From Azadirachta indica (Eukaryota > Streptophyta > Magnoliopsida > Sapindales > Meliaceae), in contig CM040452.1 in assembly GCA_022749755.1 (NCBI GenBank), forward strand, positions 638,350 to 702,349: 64,000 nucleotides of DNA. Reading direction: 5' to 3'. How positions within the stretch are numbered: the first letter of the stretch is position 1; each line of letters opens with the position of its first letter. Both the position numbers and the translations under genes were made by a program. Of this stretch, positions 36,679 through 48,472 are shown piece by piece. The notes beneath the pieces are model-generated. The model was given only the letters and a program-made list of their open reading frames with translations, made no database searches and was not told the origin of the DNA.

Positions 36679-36756
36679 TTTTACTGGCCAATTTAGTTGA
36701 GGACATGGAATCAAAAGTGTCTTTCCATATTGTAGGACAAAAGTTTGCTAGTGCAA
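36679..36756 (-). pseudogene. Terpene synthase relic: exon 1
   Basis: On the minus strand the sequence reads like LANFCPTIWKDTFDSMSSTKLA, equivalent to exon 1 of the intact TPS. The donor GTAT is kept at the same place and intron-1-like sequence follows (36580-36678). The start codon region is lost. It shows that a further minus-strand TPS once began here. Confidence 0.8.
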
Positions 36757-37556
36757 GATGCTTTTCTATATATGTGTTCTAGGTTAAATTTTTGTTCAAA
36801 ATATTCAAATTTATTTAAAGGTAAGAAGAGAGAAAAAAAGAATGATGACGACCTTCCTTAACTAATCATAATCAAGGAAAGCTCTCATACAAATTCATAT
36901 TTTTCCCTGTATTGAGAAGGATTATTCTCTCTTTTCCTACATTTATGTCTTATCATTTTTTTCAAAAAAACACAAAAACCCTTATCTAGTATATGGTTCA
37001 TAATATTATTCATTATTCATAGGAGTGGTCATTTCATAATAATTCTACAACTTTCACCGTTATAGTGGCTTCCTTTATCACATCAACTCCTCTTTGTGTC
37101 CCTCCTAGAGGTTGTTTGGTCGTTTTTCTCCTTTACTCACATTTTTATGCTTTTCTTTTAATTATAAAAGATGATAAATCTTTTAAGCCAAAAATGTCCA
37201 CTCAAAATACTGACATGAGCATTGAATGTGGGTTCATTGAAAACCGTCAAGCATTATCCCTTCTAACTAGATTTGGGTTGGTTTGGGTACGAATCGCTGA
37301 ACTTTGATTATTGACCGAATGTTGACCATATGCTCAAATACCATATCACCTAATATTTCAGCTCACCAAACATGATGCAATTTTCTCGCATCAACATGTA
37401 TAGTTTTATTCTCAATTGATTTTCTCTTCTTTAATTTTAATTTTTGAAATAAAAGAAAATGAAATTAAAAGAAATTGTCGGAAATTAATTGCAGCGTTTT
37501 AAAAAATTTCAAGAAAACATATGTTTAGTTTTCTTAAAACCTTTTGTCTGCCTTTG
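36757..37556. other. Intergenic DNA, nothing recognised
   Basis: Open frame 37065-37307 has no family signature. No promoter of the relic TPS can be seen beyond exon 1. Confidence 0.4.
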
Positions 37557-38206
37557 TTAAATTATAACTAAGCTTGCAAGAATAAAAGGAATGATACAAG
37601 CACCTAAAGCAATACTTAAAGTTACAATAACTAAAAGCTTGAGGGCAATTTGTCCTAGATGATGATGAGTCAACCCACCTTGTTGACCTTTACGGAGACT
37701 GAGACTCTCTTGGAAACATGTAATAGTGCGAGAGAGCATCTTCACTTTTTATCCTCTTTTTAGAAAAGTGATTCTTTCTAGCATGACTGTTCGATCTCAA
37801 TGTCTTTTCCTTTTAACAGTCTCCAGTTGCCCTCTAATATCTAAAATCCTTATTCCCTGGGCAGTGAGCCGTGTTACCAGCTCGTTGATGGAAGACGACA
37901 AAGGTCCCACGTCAGCATCTTCGTCTGTTTTAAACGTTTTCGGATAAATATTGGCAGGTCAAAAATTTTCACTGGTTAAGTATCTATCTTCGTATTTATC
38001 CCACCATTATATAGAGTCTACCTACAAAGCACGGAAGCAAAAGAGCCTTCCGAAGAAATTTTGTAATCCCATTTACCTATCCATGGGTTACTTCATCTTC
38101 ATCGGTAAATTGATTAACTCCACAAAACTTGTCAAAAGCTTTTTTAAAGTTTTCCGGGAAAATTTTTTTAACTGGCCTCCAACAAACACGCGCAACAACT
38201 ACCCAT
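37557..38206 (-). pseudogene. Unidentified decayed protein gene with C-terminal membrane helix
   Basis: Read on the minus strand from an ATG at 38206, broken frames give coherent, non-A/T-biased protein. They run MGSCCACLLEAS, a PENFKKAFDKFCGVNQF-like segment, TDEDADVGPLSSSINELV with a following helical LTAQGIRILDIRGQLE stretch, and an open 62-codon C-terminus (37557-37745). That C-terminus holds a hydrophobic helix (LLVIVTLSIALGACIIPF). Several stops and frameshifts separate the parts. I do not recognise the family. The G/C-richer composition and tail-anchor look suggest an old duplicate of a housekeeping or membrane protein gene. Confidence 0.4.
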
Positions 38207-38286
38207 AACAACAAGCTTATAGCAACACCCTCGCAATACTACCCCCACAATATATTCAAATTTTTTTTCAAAAGAAAAAACTTATT

Positions 38287-38520
38287 TGTTGGAATATAAA
38301 TATCCTTGTATTTAGTTTAGTTTTATTAATTATATTTTTTATTAAACTAGTATTGGATTTTATTTAGTTTGGTTTGGTTTCCTATATCTTATATTGTTTT
38401 AGATTTCCGAGTTTATATTGAATTATTATTTTCACCTATATAAAGATATGCTCATATTATTAGTTTATTCTTGTACATCCAATTCAATTGATACAATATT
38501 TTATTTTCTCTCCAAACATC
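38287..38520. repeat. Solo-LTR-like sequence
   Basis: Begins TGTTGGAATATAAATATCC, ends TCCAAACA and holds a TATA-like CTATATAAAG. Matches 23600-23840. It lies about 180 bp before the CYP 5'-flank copy at 38700-39020. Confidence 0.55.
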
Positions 38521-38699
38521 ATTCAAGTCGTAAAAAGAAACTAACTATAGAAATTAGTGTGTTCGTTGATTCCATTGTCATGGTAATGGTTGTGGTTGTC
38601 ATATGGTCTATCGTACGTCGTCACTAACACCATTGTCGTTGCAAATTAGCACCATCAACGTTACTGAGAAAAATCCTTTAAGGCCTTTTAATGTGATAT

Positions 38700-40033
38700 G
38701 GATTTCTCAGTTTTTTGCTGCTTTTGGGTTAGAGGAAGCAGTCTAAACTTGTTCAACACTCAGATAACAACAGGGTCACAGCCAGTTAAATTTGTCCACA
38801 TGTTGCACATCCCTGATCTTGCATGTCAGACATGCATGACATGGTAGACAATGTCTTCATTTCATACCTATTCCAGTTGACAAATACACATAAAAGTACC
38901 ATTTTACCATTAATGAGATCAAAGAGATGTTATCATATATAAAGTTAAAAGTTAAATGAGCAATTTTAAACTATTAGCACTAAAATAGAAATTAGGTCAA
39001 GCTTTTTAGGAACATGCAAGTCTTTTTGTCCTATAATTTAAAGGGTTTGATTAGGGAGTGTAAATATAATTATACATATAACTATTATTTCTTTTAGTTA
39101 CTTAATTTATTATTTTTTTTTTTTTTTTTTTTTTTTGAAAACTTTACTAGGCTATGACAAAAATATTAGATGAAATATTGTTGATACTTAAAAATTGACC
39201 TTGTACTCGAGCCCAAGTCTAACGCCAAAATCGTGTCATTTTGTCCAATTAATATATAAAAGCATAAGTAAATTCAAGCCGCTATTTAAAGTATAGAGTG
39301 TGAGCAGTGATGTAGAAGGTAAGAGTAAAATCAAAAGTAAACAAAACTAATATAATGTTCTTAGTCAAGCTTACTTAGATGACTTTTGGCCTAAAAAAGT
39401 TCATTATGTGATTAGGCTTAATGCTACTATGTGCATTGAGGGGATATATTTTAAATAAGGGTTGAAAAGCTCAATTTAAACTTGAAAACCAATCATATCA
39501 AGCCCACATACCATAAAGCTTATTAAAGTACGACACCAATTAGAATTTGCGCATTTGTATGTAGATTTCTCTCATGACAAGTTTATTGACAAATGAATAA
39601 TTTTCTAGTAGTAAAAAGGTTCATCAAAATCTAAAAACTGATTCATAATCATAAAAAAATTCACTTATAAAAATGAGAATTTTAAGTATCATTTTATATT
39701 TTTTAGCTAATGAATACTTTAACAGTGTTTTTTCTTTAGGGAGGAATTCAAGTTCTTTTCTTTCGTTTGCCTTCAATTTTCTATTTACCTTTGTTTTTCT
39801 TTTTATTGATCCAACAACTTGCATTCTTTTTTTTTTTTCCTTTTTAAATTAATCAAGGGAGTGACACTCATAGTAAACCACATTTTTTTCTAAATGCCCT
39901 AAAATAAAATCAAAGCGCATTCCATCAGATGGATGGAATCACATATATTTAATTTGGATTCAATAGATAAGATTTTGTTCCTCATATAATCTCGTTAGAA
40001 ACTCCATTTATGTTTACATAAATATCTTTTCAG
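38700..40033 (+). other. CYP 5' flank joined to CYP intron, exon 1 missing
   Basis: 38700-39020 matches the far 5' flank of CYP-A (23840-24040). Roughly 39640-39860 matches nearer 5' flank seen at 43860-44075. 39920-40033 matches the end of the CYP intron (26400-26538). The whole first exon is absent from the expected place. Poly(T) lies at about 39113-39136. Confidence 0.6.
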
Positions 40034-40656
40034 CAAGTAATTGGTGCTAGTAGCAAGACATCTACGACAAGCTTTTATTGGGCGCTATTCGAAATGATGA
40101 AAAATCCAAGAGTGCTGGAAAAGGCACGAGCTGAGGTAAGAGAAGTCTTTAATAAGAAGGGAAAGATTGATGAAACGATTGTTGATGAAATCCAAATCTT
40201 GAAGCTATTTATCAAAGGGACTCTGCGATTAAATAGCCCTGCACCTTTTTATTATTTCCAAGAGAATGTAGAGAAAGATATAACATTAACAGATTCTACG
40301 TAGCAATCAAGCCAAAATCATTGTTAATGCATGGGTGATGACAAGAGATCCAAAATATTGGAGTGAACCTAAGAGCTTTATTCCAGAGAGATTCCTTGAT
40401 TGTTCTATCAATTTTGAGGGTCTTAATTTTGAACATATCTTATTTAGTTCCGGTAGAAGGAGATGCCTAGAATAACATTATCCATTGCAAATATAGAGCT
40501 TCTACTTGCAATGTTATTGTACCATTTTGATTGGAAACTCCATAGTGGAATGAAGCACGAAGACTTGGACATGAGCAAGGCTCTTGGTAGATAGTCAGAA
40601 GAAAAAATAATATATGCATCATTCCCATTCCTTGTCATCCTTCACCTGGTGCATAA
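40034..40656 (+). pseudogene. CYP71 relic, exon 2 only
   Basis: Starts after an intact acceptor TTTTCAG. The first 90 codons are open (VIGASSKTSTTSFYWALFEM and onward), then a frameshift near 40250 leads to a stop at 40301-40303. The K-helix motif reads KGTLR instead of KETLR and the haem loop reads FSSGRRRCL followed by a stop, so the haem-binding consensus is damaged. PERF and the C-terminal block are recognisable up to the stop at 40654-40656. Clearly non-functional and older than CYP-A. Confidence 0.88.
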
Positions 40657-41474
40657 TCTCTGAAGGAAAAACTGTACGTAGCTAGTTATGTTTAATGTCT
40701 TTTTAATAAATTTCTTTTTCATAGAGACTAAAATGTGGGATGTCTTTTTAATATAATTAAGTTAACGTATAAAGGACATGTTTGGTAAATAAGTTAGAAC
40801 TGTACTATTTTATTATTTGGGATAAAAATATTTTTGTCTAATATTCAACGCAAGAACTAGCCTTTATAAAAAAAACAAAATATAATACAATCCAAAACCC
40901 GTAAATTTGACCCCCCCCCTCCCTAAATCTAGCCCGTATTGTACTATTTTTATTTATTTCTTTAAAAAAAATTTTGAAAAATAAAATAATAATGTTTTAA
41001 ATTATTTAATTATTAATTAAATTTATAATTAAATAATAAAAACATATTTTATATAATTTTTATATTATAATACAATTACACACCAAACATAGTACTGTAT
41101 TAAATTTTATTTAATACAATTTATTATAATGCAATGCAATCATTCCACTCCATTATGATCCAATATAGTCCAATGCGTTCAATTAAGCATACCGTAAGAA
41201 CATAAAACCTAAAAACCTTATAAAGCATTTAAATCTAAAACCTTATTTGAACTAAGTTAGATTAATTAAAATAAGGACTTTATTACAAATATAAGTATTT
41301 TACACCTCTTTTAATAAGGATTAGATTTCATATACATTTTTCCTAAATAAAAACCTATCTTAAGTAAAACAACTTGCATTAAATTAGAATAACATGACTA
41401 AATAGTGATTCACTATAATTATACATTGCATACTATAAAAAATAATAAAATAAAAACATAATTCAACATGAAGG
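40657..41474. other. 3' flank of the CYP relic; possible small hAT-like MITE
   Basis: A segment from about 40763 (GGACATGTTTGGTAAATAAG) to about 41200 has weakly inverted ends and an A/T interior, as in hAT-type MITEs. The match is too weak to fix borders. A C-run lies at 40911-40919. Confidence 0.3.
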
Positions 41475-43113
41475 CAGGGATGACAACGGATAGGATATAA
41501 TACGGATACCTCAATATCTATATCCACATCCTACAAAAACTTTCATATCTATATTTTATTCACATCCTCCATGAATATTTTATTTAATATTCATATCCTC
41601 TAAATGAATACTTGCCAATATCCATATCTTAACGGATTTCTGCAAAATATATCCATATCTTAATAAAAAATATTAAACTCTAAAAAATTTTAAATTTGTA
41701 ATTTAATTTTTAATGTTTTAAAATTAATGTACCATGTTAATAATTAAATTAATATAAAAATAATTTTATTATCTAGTTCATGCCCAGAATTATTTTATGA
41801 TAAAATATTAAAATTAGTCATATACAAATATGATAATAACAGTCACCATCTCTCCAATTATAATCAAATTAACCAAGATAACTAAAAATATACTAAGATA
41901 ACTTGCCTAAAAGCAACATCGTGCTAATGACTTCAAACAGCCCATCAATTACTTCTTGAACATCTATATATATATATATATATATATTCCCATGAAACTA
42001 CAACTAGACAATAATACTGTGGAACAACAAAAACATCTCTTTTCTACTCTTAAAATGCTCGAAAAGCAAAAAATTAAGATCCTGTTCTTCTATGTACAAT
42101 TTAAAGATTCCATGTAACTCTCTGGTTAAGGGATGAAGAATTAGAAAATCAGAGCAGGGGTTAGAGATTTGAATTAAATTTAAGTGATTTGATGCAATCG
42201 AAATATCTCACCTACATATATCACAACTCAATTGATAAGATACTTTGATTTAAGTCATCCACATTTTCACCTACGCTTAAAATTTTTACAAAACAATATT
42301 CATCTAATTAGGTTACAAATTTATAGATTATTTCAAATAAATAATATTGAAATAAATTATTTCACAATTAACAAATCATAATTATTTTTTAATATAATCA
42401 CCAAAAAAAAGTTTAGAGAAAATTGATTAAAAAGAGAAGAATATATACTTATATAATTGTATATCCCAGAAAGAGTAGTTAGGATATAATAAATTAATTA
42501 AATATATTATTAAATTAATTAGAATTTTTGTGGATATTAGAAAATACATTGATATTAATATTATAAAAGGGCATAAAAATATACTATTCATTGTATAAGG
42601 CACTACATGTATCCTAGCAATATAATAATAAATTAATTGAATTGGTGGTCTATATTGATTATTATATTTATCTTCCTCTTTCAATGAACATTAGAATATA
42701 TATGTAGAAATAATGCAGCATATTCTAATTCTAAGGTATTATATATTCCTAGCAATATAATCTAAAATTAATTAAAATTAATAAATATATTATAAAGAAA
42801 ATCATACTTACAAATTACAAAGAAAATCATATTACAAACAAAAATATTTAGGTTGCTTATAATTGGCATTTTATATTAGGTCTAAAATGATGTCCTTTTG
42901 ATAATTTAATTAAAAAAGTGATAAAATGGATATTTTATGCAGACATCTCAAGATATTTTAAAATATTTATATCCTATGTATGTCGTATATGAATATTACA
43001 TGTACTTTATTATTATATTCTATCCATATCCTATTTTATAATATTTATATCTTATCTATCAAGATATGATACAGATAGATATTCGAAAAAAAGGGATATC
43101 TGTTGGCATAGGG
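41475..43113. mobile_element. Non-autonomous DNA transposon, about 1.64 kb
   Basis: The left end CAGGGATGACAACGGATAGG and the reverse complement of the right end (CCCTATGCCAACAGATATCC) form imperfect terminal inverted repeats. Both ends are followed by many GGATATGGATA-type subterminal repeats in opposite orientation. There is no transposase. This kind of end is common in plant hAT-like non-autonomous elements, so the superfamily is a tentative inference. A (TA)n microsatellite lies near 41965-41987. Confidence 0.6.
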
Positions 43114-43399
43114 TATCCTAAGAGCTTGATAACATTAAGCTCTCTTTCTGTCCTTCCCTGATCTTCACTATCTATCCTTGGGTTACTGAGTAGTTGACCC
43201 AACAAATACCCATTTTTGGCCATCTTTTGTTTTAAAAACTAATCTTGCTGGTCATCACAACGTTCTTGCACCTCCCTTATTTCATAAGCATTAATCTGGT
43301 AACTTTTAGGTGTCAAAATAACTTTTTTTTGTTTTTTTGCTGTCTTAGAACTATTAGGTCGCAAAATGGTCAATTAGATGTCCGCCAACATTAAGGCAA

Positions 43400-44484
43400 T
43401 AAGATATTACGTGGAGCCAATAGCGATCGCGACTTGCGTACCCTTGTCAGTCTGTGTTCTTTTACATGTTTAGTAGATATATCTCGTTTCTATACACATA
43501 CTACGGACTCATAGTTTAAGTATTGTGTTGTGTTAAATACTAAAATAGTAGTACTAGCAACAGTTTGAGATCCTTTCAATTAGACAATCGTCTATTAAAG
43601 TTGAAATATCATTATTCTTGACCGATTAGATAAGATCTAAGAAATATAATGGGTCTAACTCTCTACAACTTATATTCGAAGTTCGAAAGCTCAAATTAGA
43701 TTCAAATGCCAACCATATTATACCATAAGACATACCACAGAGCTTATTCAATCATGATGCCTAATAGAATTTGACATATACATTGAGTAGTTTTTTCTTA
43801 CGATAAGTGTACAAAAAAATTGAATAATTTTCTCGTAGCAAGAGTTTCAAAAAAACCTAAAAATTCACCCAAAATCATAAAAAATTACTGGTAAAAAAAT
43901 GGGAAATTTTAAATATCTTATCATATTTTTTTAATTATTCAAGTTCTTTTCTTTTGTTGTACGTATGCCATCAATTTTCTATTCTCCTTCGGTCTTTTGT
44001 CTTGATTCTAACAATTTGTACTTTTTTTCTTCTTAGTTTAATCAAAGGAATGAGAGTCTTAGTAAACCATGTTTTCATTGAAATAAATGATTGCGTGTGA
44101 CAAACCATGTTTTTATTGTAAATAAATTGATTGCGTATGTGACAAGTTCAACATTGATAATCATAAGTCAATATTGTTCAATGATATCAAGAAGTTAAAT
44201 AATGACGACAATGAAGAAATACTTGTGTTACTAGAAGATTAATTTATTTTTAACAAATGAATTGATTGCTGGTTACGGGATGAATTGAAATTTTTTGCGC
44301 AACCAAATGGTGCATTATTATATAATTTGGAGATACAATATGGAATAACGCCTCACTACTTTGACAATAAAGCTTATACCAAAGATATACAGCATTTACA
44401 TGTAACATTTAATTCATTTGTAAATTACAGGCCCCCAACTTTCTTTCACTAATCCACAGTTGTCTTTCCCCAGCTTGTTTCCTC
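43400..44484 (+). promoter_or_regulatory. 5' flank of CYP-B
   Basis: Largely collinear with 57320-58447 before CYP-C (shared GCGATCGCGACTTGCGT / GCGATTGCGACTTACCT block, CTCATAGTTTAAGTAT, ACATTAAAGCTTATACCA-like block, leader CCCCCAAC.TT.TTTCACTA). A TATAATTT lies at 44319-44326, about 160 bp before the ATG. Whether it is the TATA box is uncertain. Confidence 0.45.
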
Positions 44485-47400
44485 ATGGAGTTGGTATTAT
44501 GCTCCTTCCCGATGCTTGTTACCTTTCTTCTTTTTCTCTTCATGGTCCTGAAAATAGTGAACAGATTCAAGGGCATTGAGAGATCTCCAAATCTGCCCCC
44601 AGGGCCAAGGAAATTACCTATCATTGGAAACTTGCATCAGCTTGTTGGCTCACCACCTCATCGTCAACTACGAAACTTGGCAAACACGTACGGACCCCTG
44701 ATGTACTTGCAAATCGGAGAACTTCCCACTATTGTTGTTTCATCACCAGAATTTGCCAAAGAAGTGCTGAAAACTCATGATATTATCTTTTCTTCGAGGT
44801 TTCAAACGCTAGCTGCAAAAGTCATAACATATAATTCTAGTGGTGTTGTCTTTTCTCCATACGGCGATCAATGGAGACAACTTCGAAAAATCAGTGTAAT
44901 GGAGGTTTTAAGCACGAAAAAAGTCCAGTCTTTTCGATCAATAAGAGAGCAAGAGGTGTCGAATCTCATTAGTTGGATTGCTTCAAAGTCAGGATCAGTG
45001 ATTAACCTTACGGAAAAAAAATTGTTTTCGTTATCATACGATATCACTTCAAAAGCAGCCTTTGGCAACAAATGCCAAGACCGAGAAATATTCATATCGA
45101 TTGTCAAGGAAGTTTTCCAACTACTTGGAGGTTCTACTATAGCAGATCTGTTTCCTTCCATCAAATTTCTCCAATCAATCACTGGAATGAAATCTCGATT
45201 AGGGAAAATGCATCAACAAGCTGACAAAATAATTTCAAACATTATTGCTGAACATAATAAAGAGCGGAAGCCAAGGCTGCAGACTGGTAAAGATGAAGAT
45301 CTAGTAGACATTCTCTTGAGACTTCAAGAGCATGGCAATCTTGAATTTCCCTTGACTACAGATAATATCAAAGCCGTAATCATCGTAAGTATTCACTTTT
45401 CCTTCTACTCTGTTTTGGTAGAGTTTAATAATGCTTAAATCAATAACTCGGGTCAAATTCCTATTAAATTGCATCATCAGTTTCGTGTTTGTTTTTCTTC
45501 TTGCTTTATTTAGTTATTTTAATTAGTTTCTTTTTAAAACATCGGCAAGTGTATTGTTTTGTATGTAGTAATAAAATAGAATAGTTGTATTATTTTAGAA
45601 TTCTAAGTAGTATTTAATTTTCTTTTCAGAACTTAACTCCAATTGAAAATTCTTTTTCTTAAATTCTTACTAAATATTTTAAAGGGCCTTACTAAATATT
45701 TTAAAGGAAATAGACAGATATGTGAAGTACGAGAAAATAAATAGATAACCTTTAATATTTGGAGAAAAAAATATACCTTGGAGTTTAGGCGAATAGAAAT
45801 ATATTCCACCGACTTTTATTTATGTAATTTAACTAGTTAGATTATTACTATCTATATTCATAAATTTTTTAACAGTAACAAAGATATACTTTTTTTAGTT
45901 ATTATTTTCATTTTTTTATAATATATATTTTTAATTATAAAAATATAGTCCCTATTTTAATATTTTTCATAACACAAAAGATTAAATAATTTTTTTAATT
46001 TATTATTCTAATAAAAAATTTAAAAAAAAATGTTATTATTAAAAAAATTTGAACAATGAATTAGATCAAACTCATATGTTAAAATAATTTTAACGCTCTT
46101 CTTTTACTTTCTCAATAATAATTTGATATTTAATTATCAAAAAAAATTTAAAAGAAATATTTTTTAATATTTTTATTTTTATATATAATATATCTATTTT
46201 AAAAATCATACCAAATTTATTATATTTAAAAAAATTATGAAAATATAAATAAAAATAAAATTATAGATACATCTTATTGTATTCCAAATAAAAATAATGA
46301 AAAATTTTATTTTTTATATTTTTAATTAAAATTAAAGTACATCATTTAACAATAATATAAATATTTAATTACTAATTCTATTAATAAATGACACCAAATA
46401 TTTCTTTTTTCTATATTTTTTACTTATATTTTCATAATTTCTCTTAAGAAAATATAATGAATTTAACATAATGTTTTAAATAAGTATATTATATAAAAAA
46501 TAAAATATTAAAATTAATAGTTAAATATCAAATTATTAATAAGAAAATATAAGAAGAGGATTAAAAATATTTGAGCATATGGCTTTGATTTACCTCATTG
46601 TTAGAATTTTTTTAATAATAGTATTTTTTTCTAAATTTTTTATGACATAATAAATTAAAACAATTATTTAGTCCTTAGTATATCTTAAAAAATATTAAAA
46701 TAAAAACTAAATTATTATAATTAAAAATGTATATTACAAAAAAATTAAAGAAGACTAAGTTGTTATAACTAAAAAAAAAAAAACTTACTTTGTTATTGTT
46801 CAAAAGTTTAGATATACAAATAATAATAACTTAACCGGTCAACTAATGGAAATAAAAGTCAACAAAAATATTTGTTTATTTGTTCAAACTCGATGAGAGT
46901 ATTTATTTTTTTTCTAAATATTAGCAAGTATGTGTCTATTTCTCTATACTTCAATAAGGTATCTATCAATTTTCCTATTAAAAATTACATTAATAATTCA
47001 ATAGAAAAATTTGAGTTAAATGCATACTTGGTCTATGATGGATGGAATCACATATATTTTGGAGTCAATAGTTAGATCGCATTCCTCCCATAATATTGTA
47101 TGCTTATGTAAATTATTTCACTTGAAGACATAAATATCTTCTTTCAGGAAATTTTGGGTGGTGGTAGCGAGACAGCTGCCACAACTGTAGATTGGGCATT
47201 ATCTGAAATGTTGAAAAATCCAAGAGTGCTGAAAAAGGCACAAGATGAGGTTAGGGACGTCTTTAATAAGAGGGGAAATATTGATGAAACAGGCGTTGAT
47301 GAAATGCAATTCTTGAAGCTAGTTATCAAAGAGACTCTGCGATTACATTCTCCTGCACCTTTTTTATTTCCAAGAGAATGTGGAGAAAGATGTAAGATTA

Positions 47401-47771
47401 ATGGATTCGACATACCCGCCAAAACCAAAGTCATGGTTAATGCATGGGCGATGGCAACAGATTCAAAATATTGGAGTGAACCTGAGAGTTTTATTCCAGA
47501 GAGATTTATTGATTCCTCTATTGATTTTAAAGGGCTTAATTTTGAATATATCCCATTTGGTTCTGGTAGAAGGATATGCCCCGGAATAACATTCGCCGTT
47601 GCAAATATGGAGCTTGTACTTGCGATGTTATTGTACCATTTTGATTGGAAACTTCCCAGTGGAATGAATCATGAAGACTTAGACATGACTGAGGCTTTTG
47701 GTATGGCACTTAGAAGAAAAAATGATCTATGCATCATTCCCATTCCATATCATCCTTCACTTGGTGCATAA
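44485..47771 (+). CDS. CYP71-clade cytochrome P450 (CYP71D-like), intact (CYP-B)
   Basis: Predicted ER-anchored haem monooxygenase. Plant relatives of this clade often hydroxylate terpenes, so the nearby sesquiterpene synthase product is a reasonable but unproven substrate. Exon 1 is 44485-45384 (300 codons), exon 2 is 47148-47771, with a phase 0 GT/AG intron; 507 residues in total, normal for the family. Seen in order: hydrophobic anchor (residues about 2-24), PPGP at 38-41, C-helix WRQLRK, I-helix GGSET at 305-309 followed by Ala rather than the usual Thr/Ser, K-helix ETLR at 362-365, PERF at 417-420, and haem loop [10 protein letters not shown] at 437-446 with Cys444. No lesion is visible. 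The intron is long (1763 bp) because a palindromic transposon sits in it. Confidence 0.95.
45705..46979. mobile_element. Palindromic element P3 inside the CYP-B intron
   Basis: Absent from the CYP-A intron at the equivalent place (near 26345), so it is an insertion after the duplication. The left end AGGAAATAGACAGATA and the reverse complement of the right end (TAGGAAAATTGATAGATACC) open inverted arms of several hundred bp with the same A/T-rich blocks as P1 and P2. A 23-bp direct repeat (CTTACTAAATATTTTAAAGG) lies just before it. Confidence 0.8.
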
Positions 47772-47832
47772 TCCTAAGAGGGAAATTGTATGTAACTAGT
47801 TATTTTAATCACATAACAAGTAATGTCTTTGT

Positions 47833-47854
47833 AATAAATTTGTTTGCAATAAAG
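47833..47854 (+). terminator. Candidate poly(A) signals of CYP-B
   Basis: Two AATAAA hexamers at 47833-47838 and 47849-47854, about 60-80 nt after the stop. Confidence 0.5.
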
Positions 47855-48472
47855 CTATTAAAACTTATCGTTTGATTTTAGACAATAAAAATCATTTAGA
47901 TTTATTGCAAACTCTTTATGTTCCTTCTATTTCTTGCAATTGAATTTCCTTGTCCGAATTAGATTCAACTAGATTCTCTTTTAAATTTAGGAATAGATAT
48001 TTTACTTTGTTTAAACGTAACCTTTTTATCGGTTTTGATTCTTTGTGATGTTTTATACAAATTAAAACTTGACAATTTTGTTGAAACTCTTTTATCCTTG
48101 TATCGTAATTTTGGAACAAAATGTGATTTAGTAAATAAATGATCAGCTTACTTATGGCATAAACATCTGGGTCACACTTCCAAAAAAAGTTTGGAAAGAT
48201 TGGTAAAAAATGATATTCTTCAAAACTAAAATTTTATTGGTTATGCTATTTACGTGGGTTGCATTAAAGGAAAACAAACAAAACACACAAAGAAAAGAGC
48301 CATAAATATCACATAGCTAAAATAATACACCGATATTTGTGGGTTTTTTGTTGTTTCGTCTTTAGAAAAAAAAATTATTTTATCACCTTTATTGATGACT
48401 TTTAACATTATGGTTATGTCAATTTGTTGCACAAAAAATCTCAATCAGTAGATGCCTAGAGGTATTTATTAC

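Noticed and set aside
47380..47589. 69-codon frame inside CYP-B exon 2 on the same strand
   Set aside because: Wrong-frame shadow of the P450 haem region.
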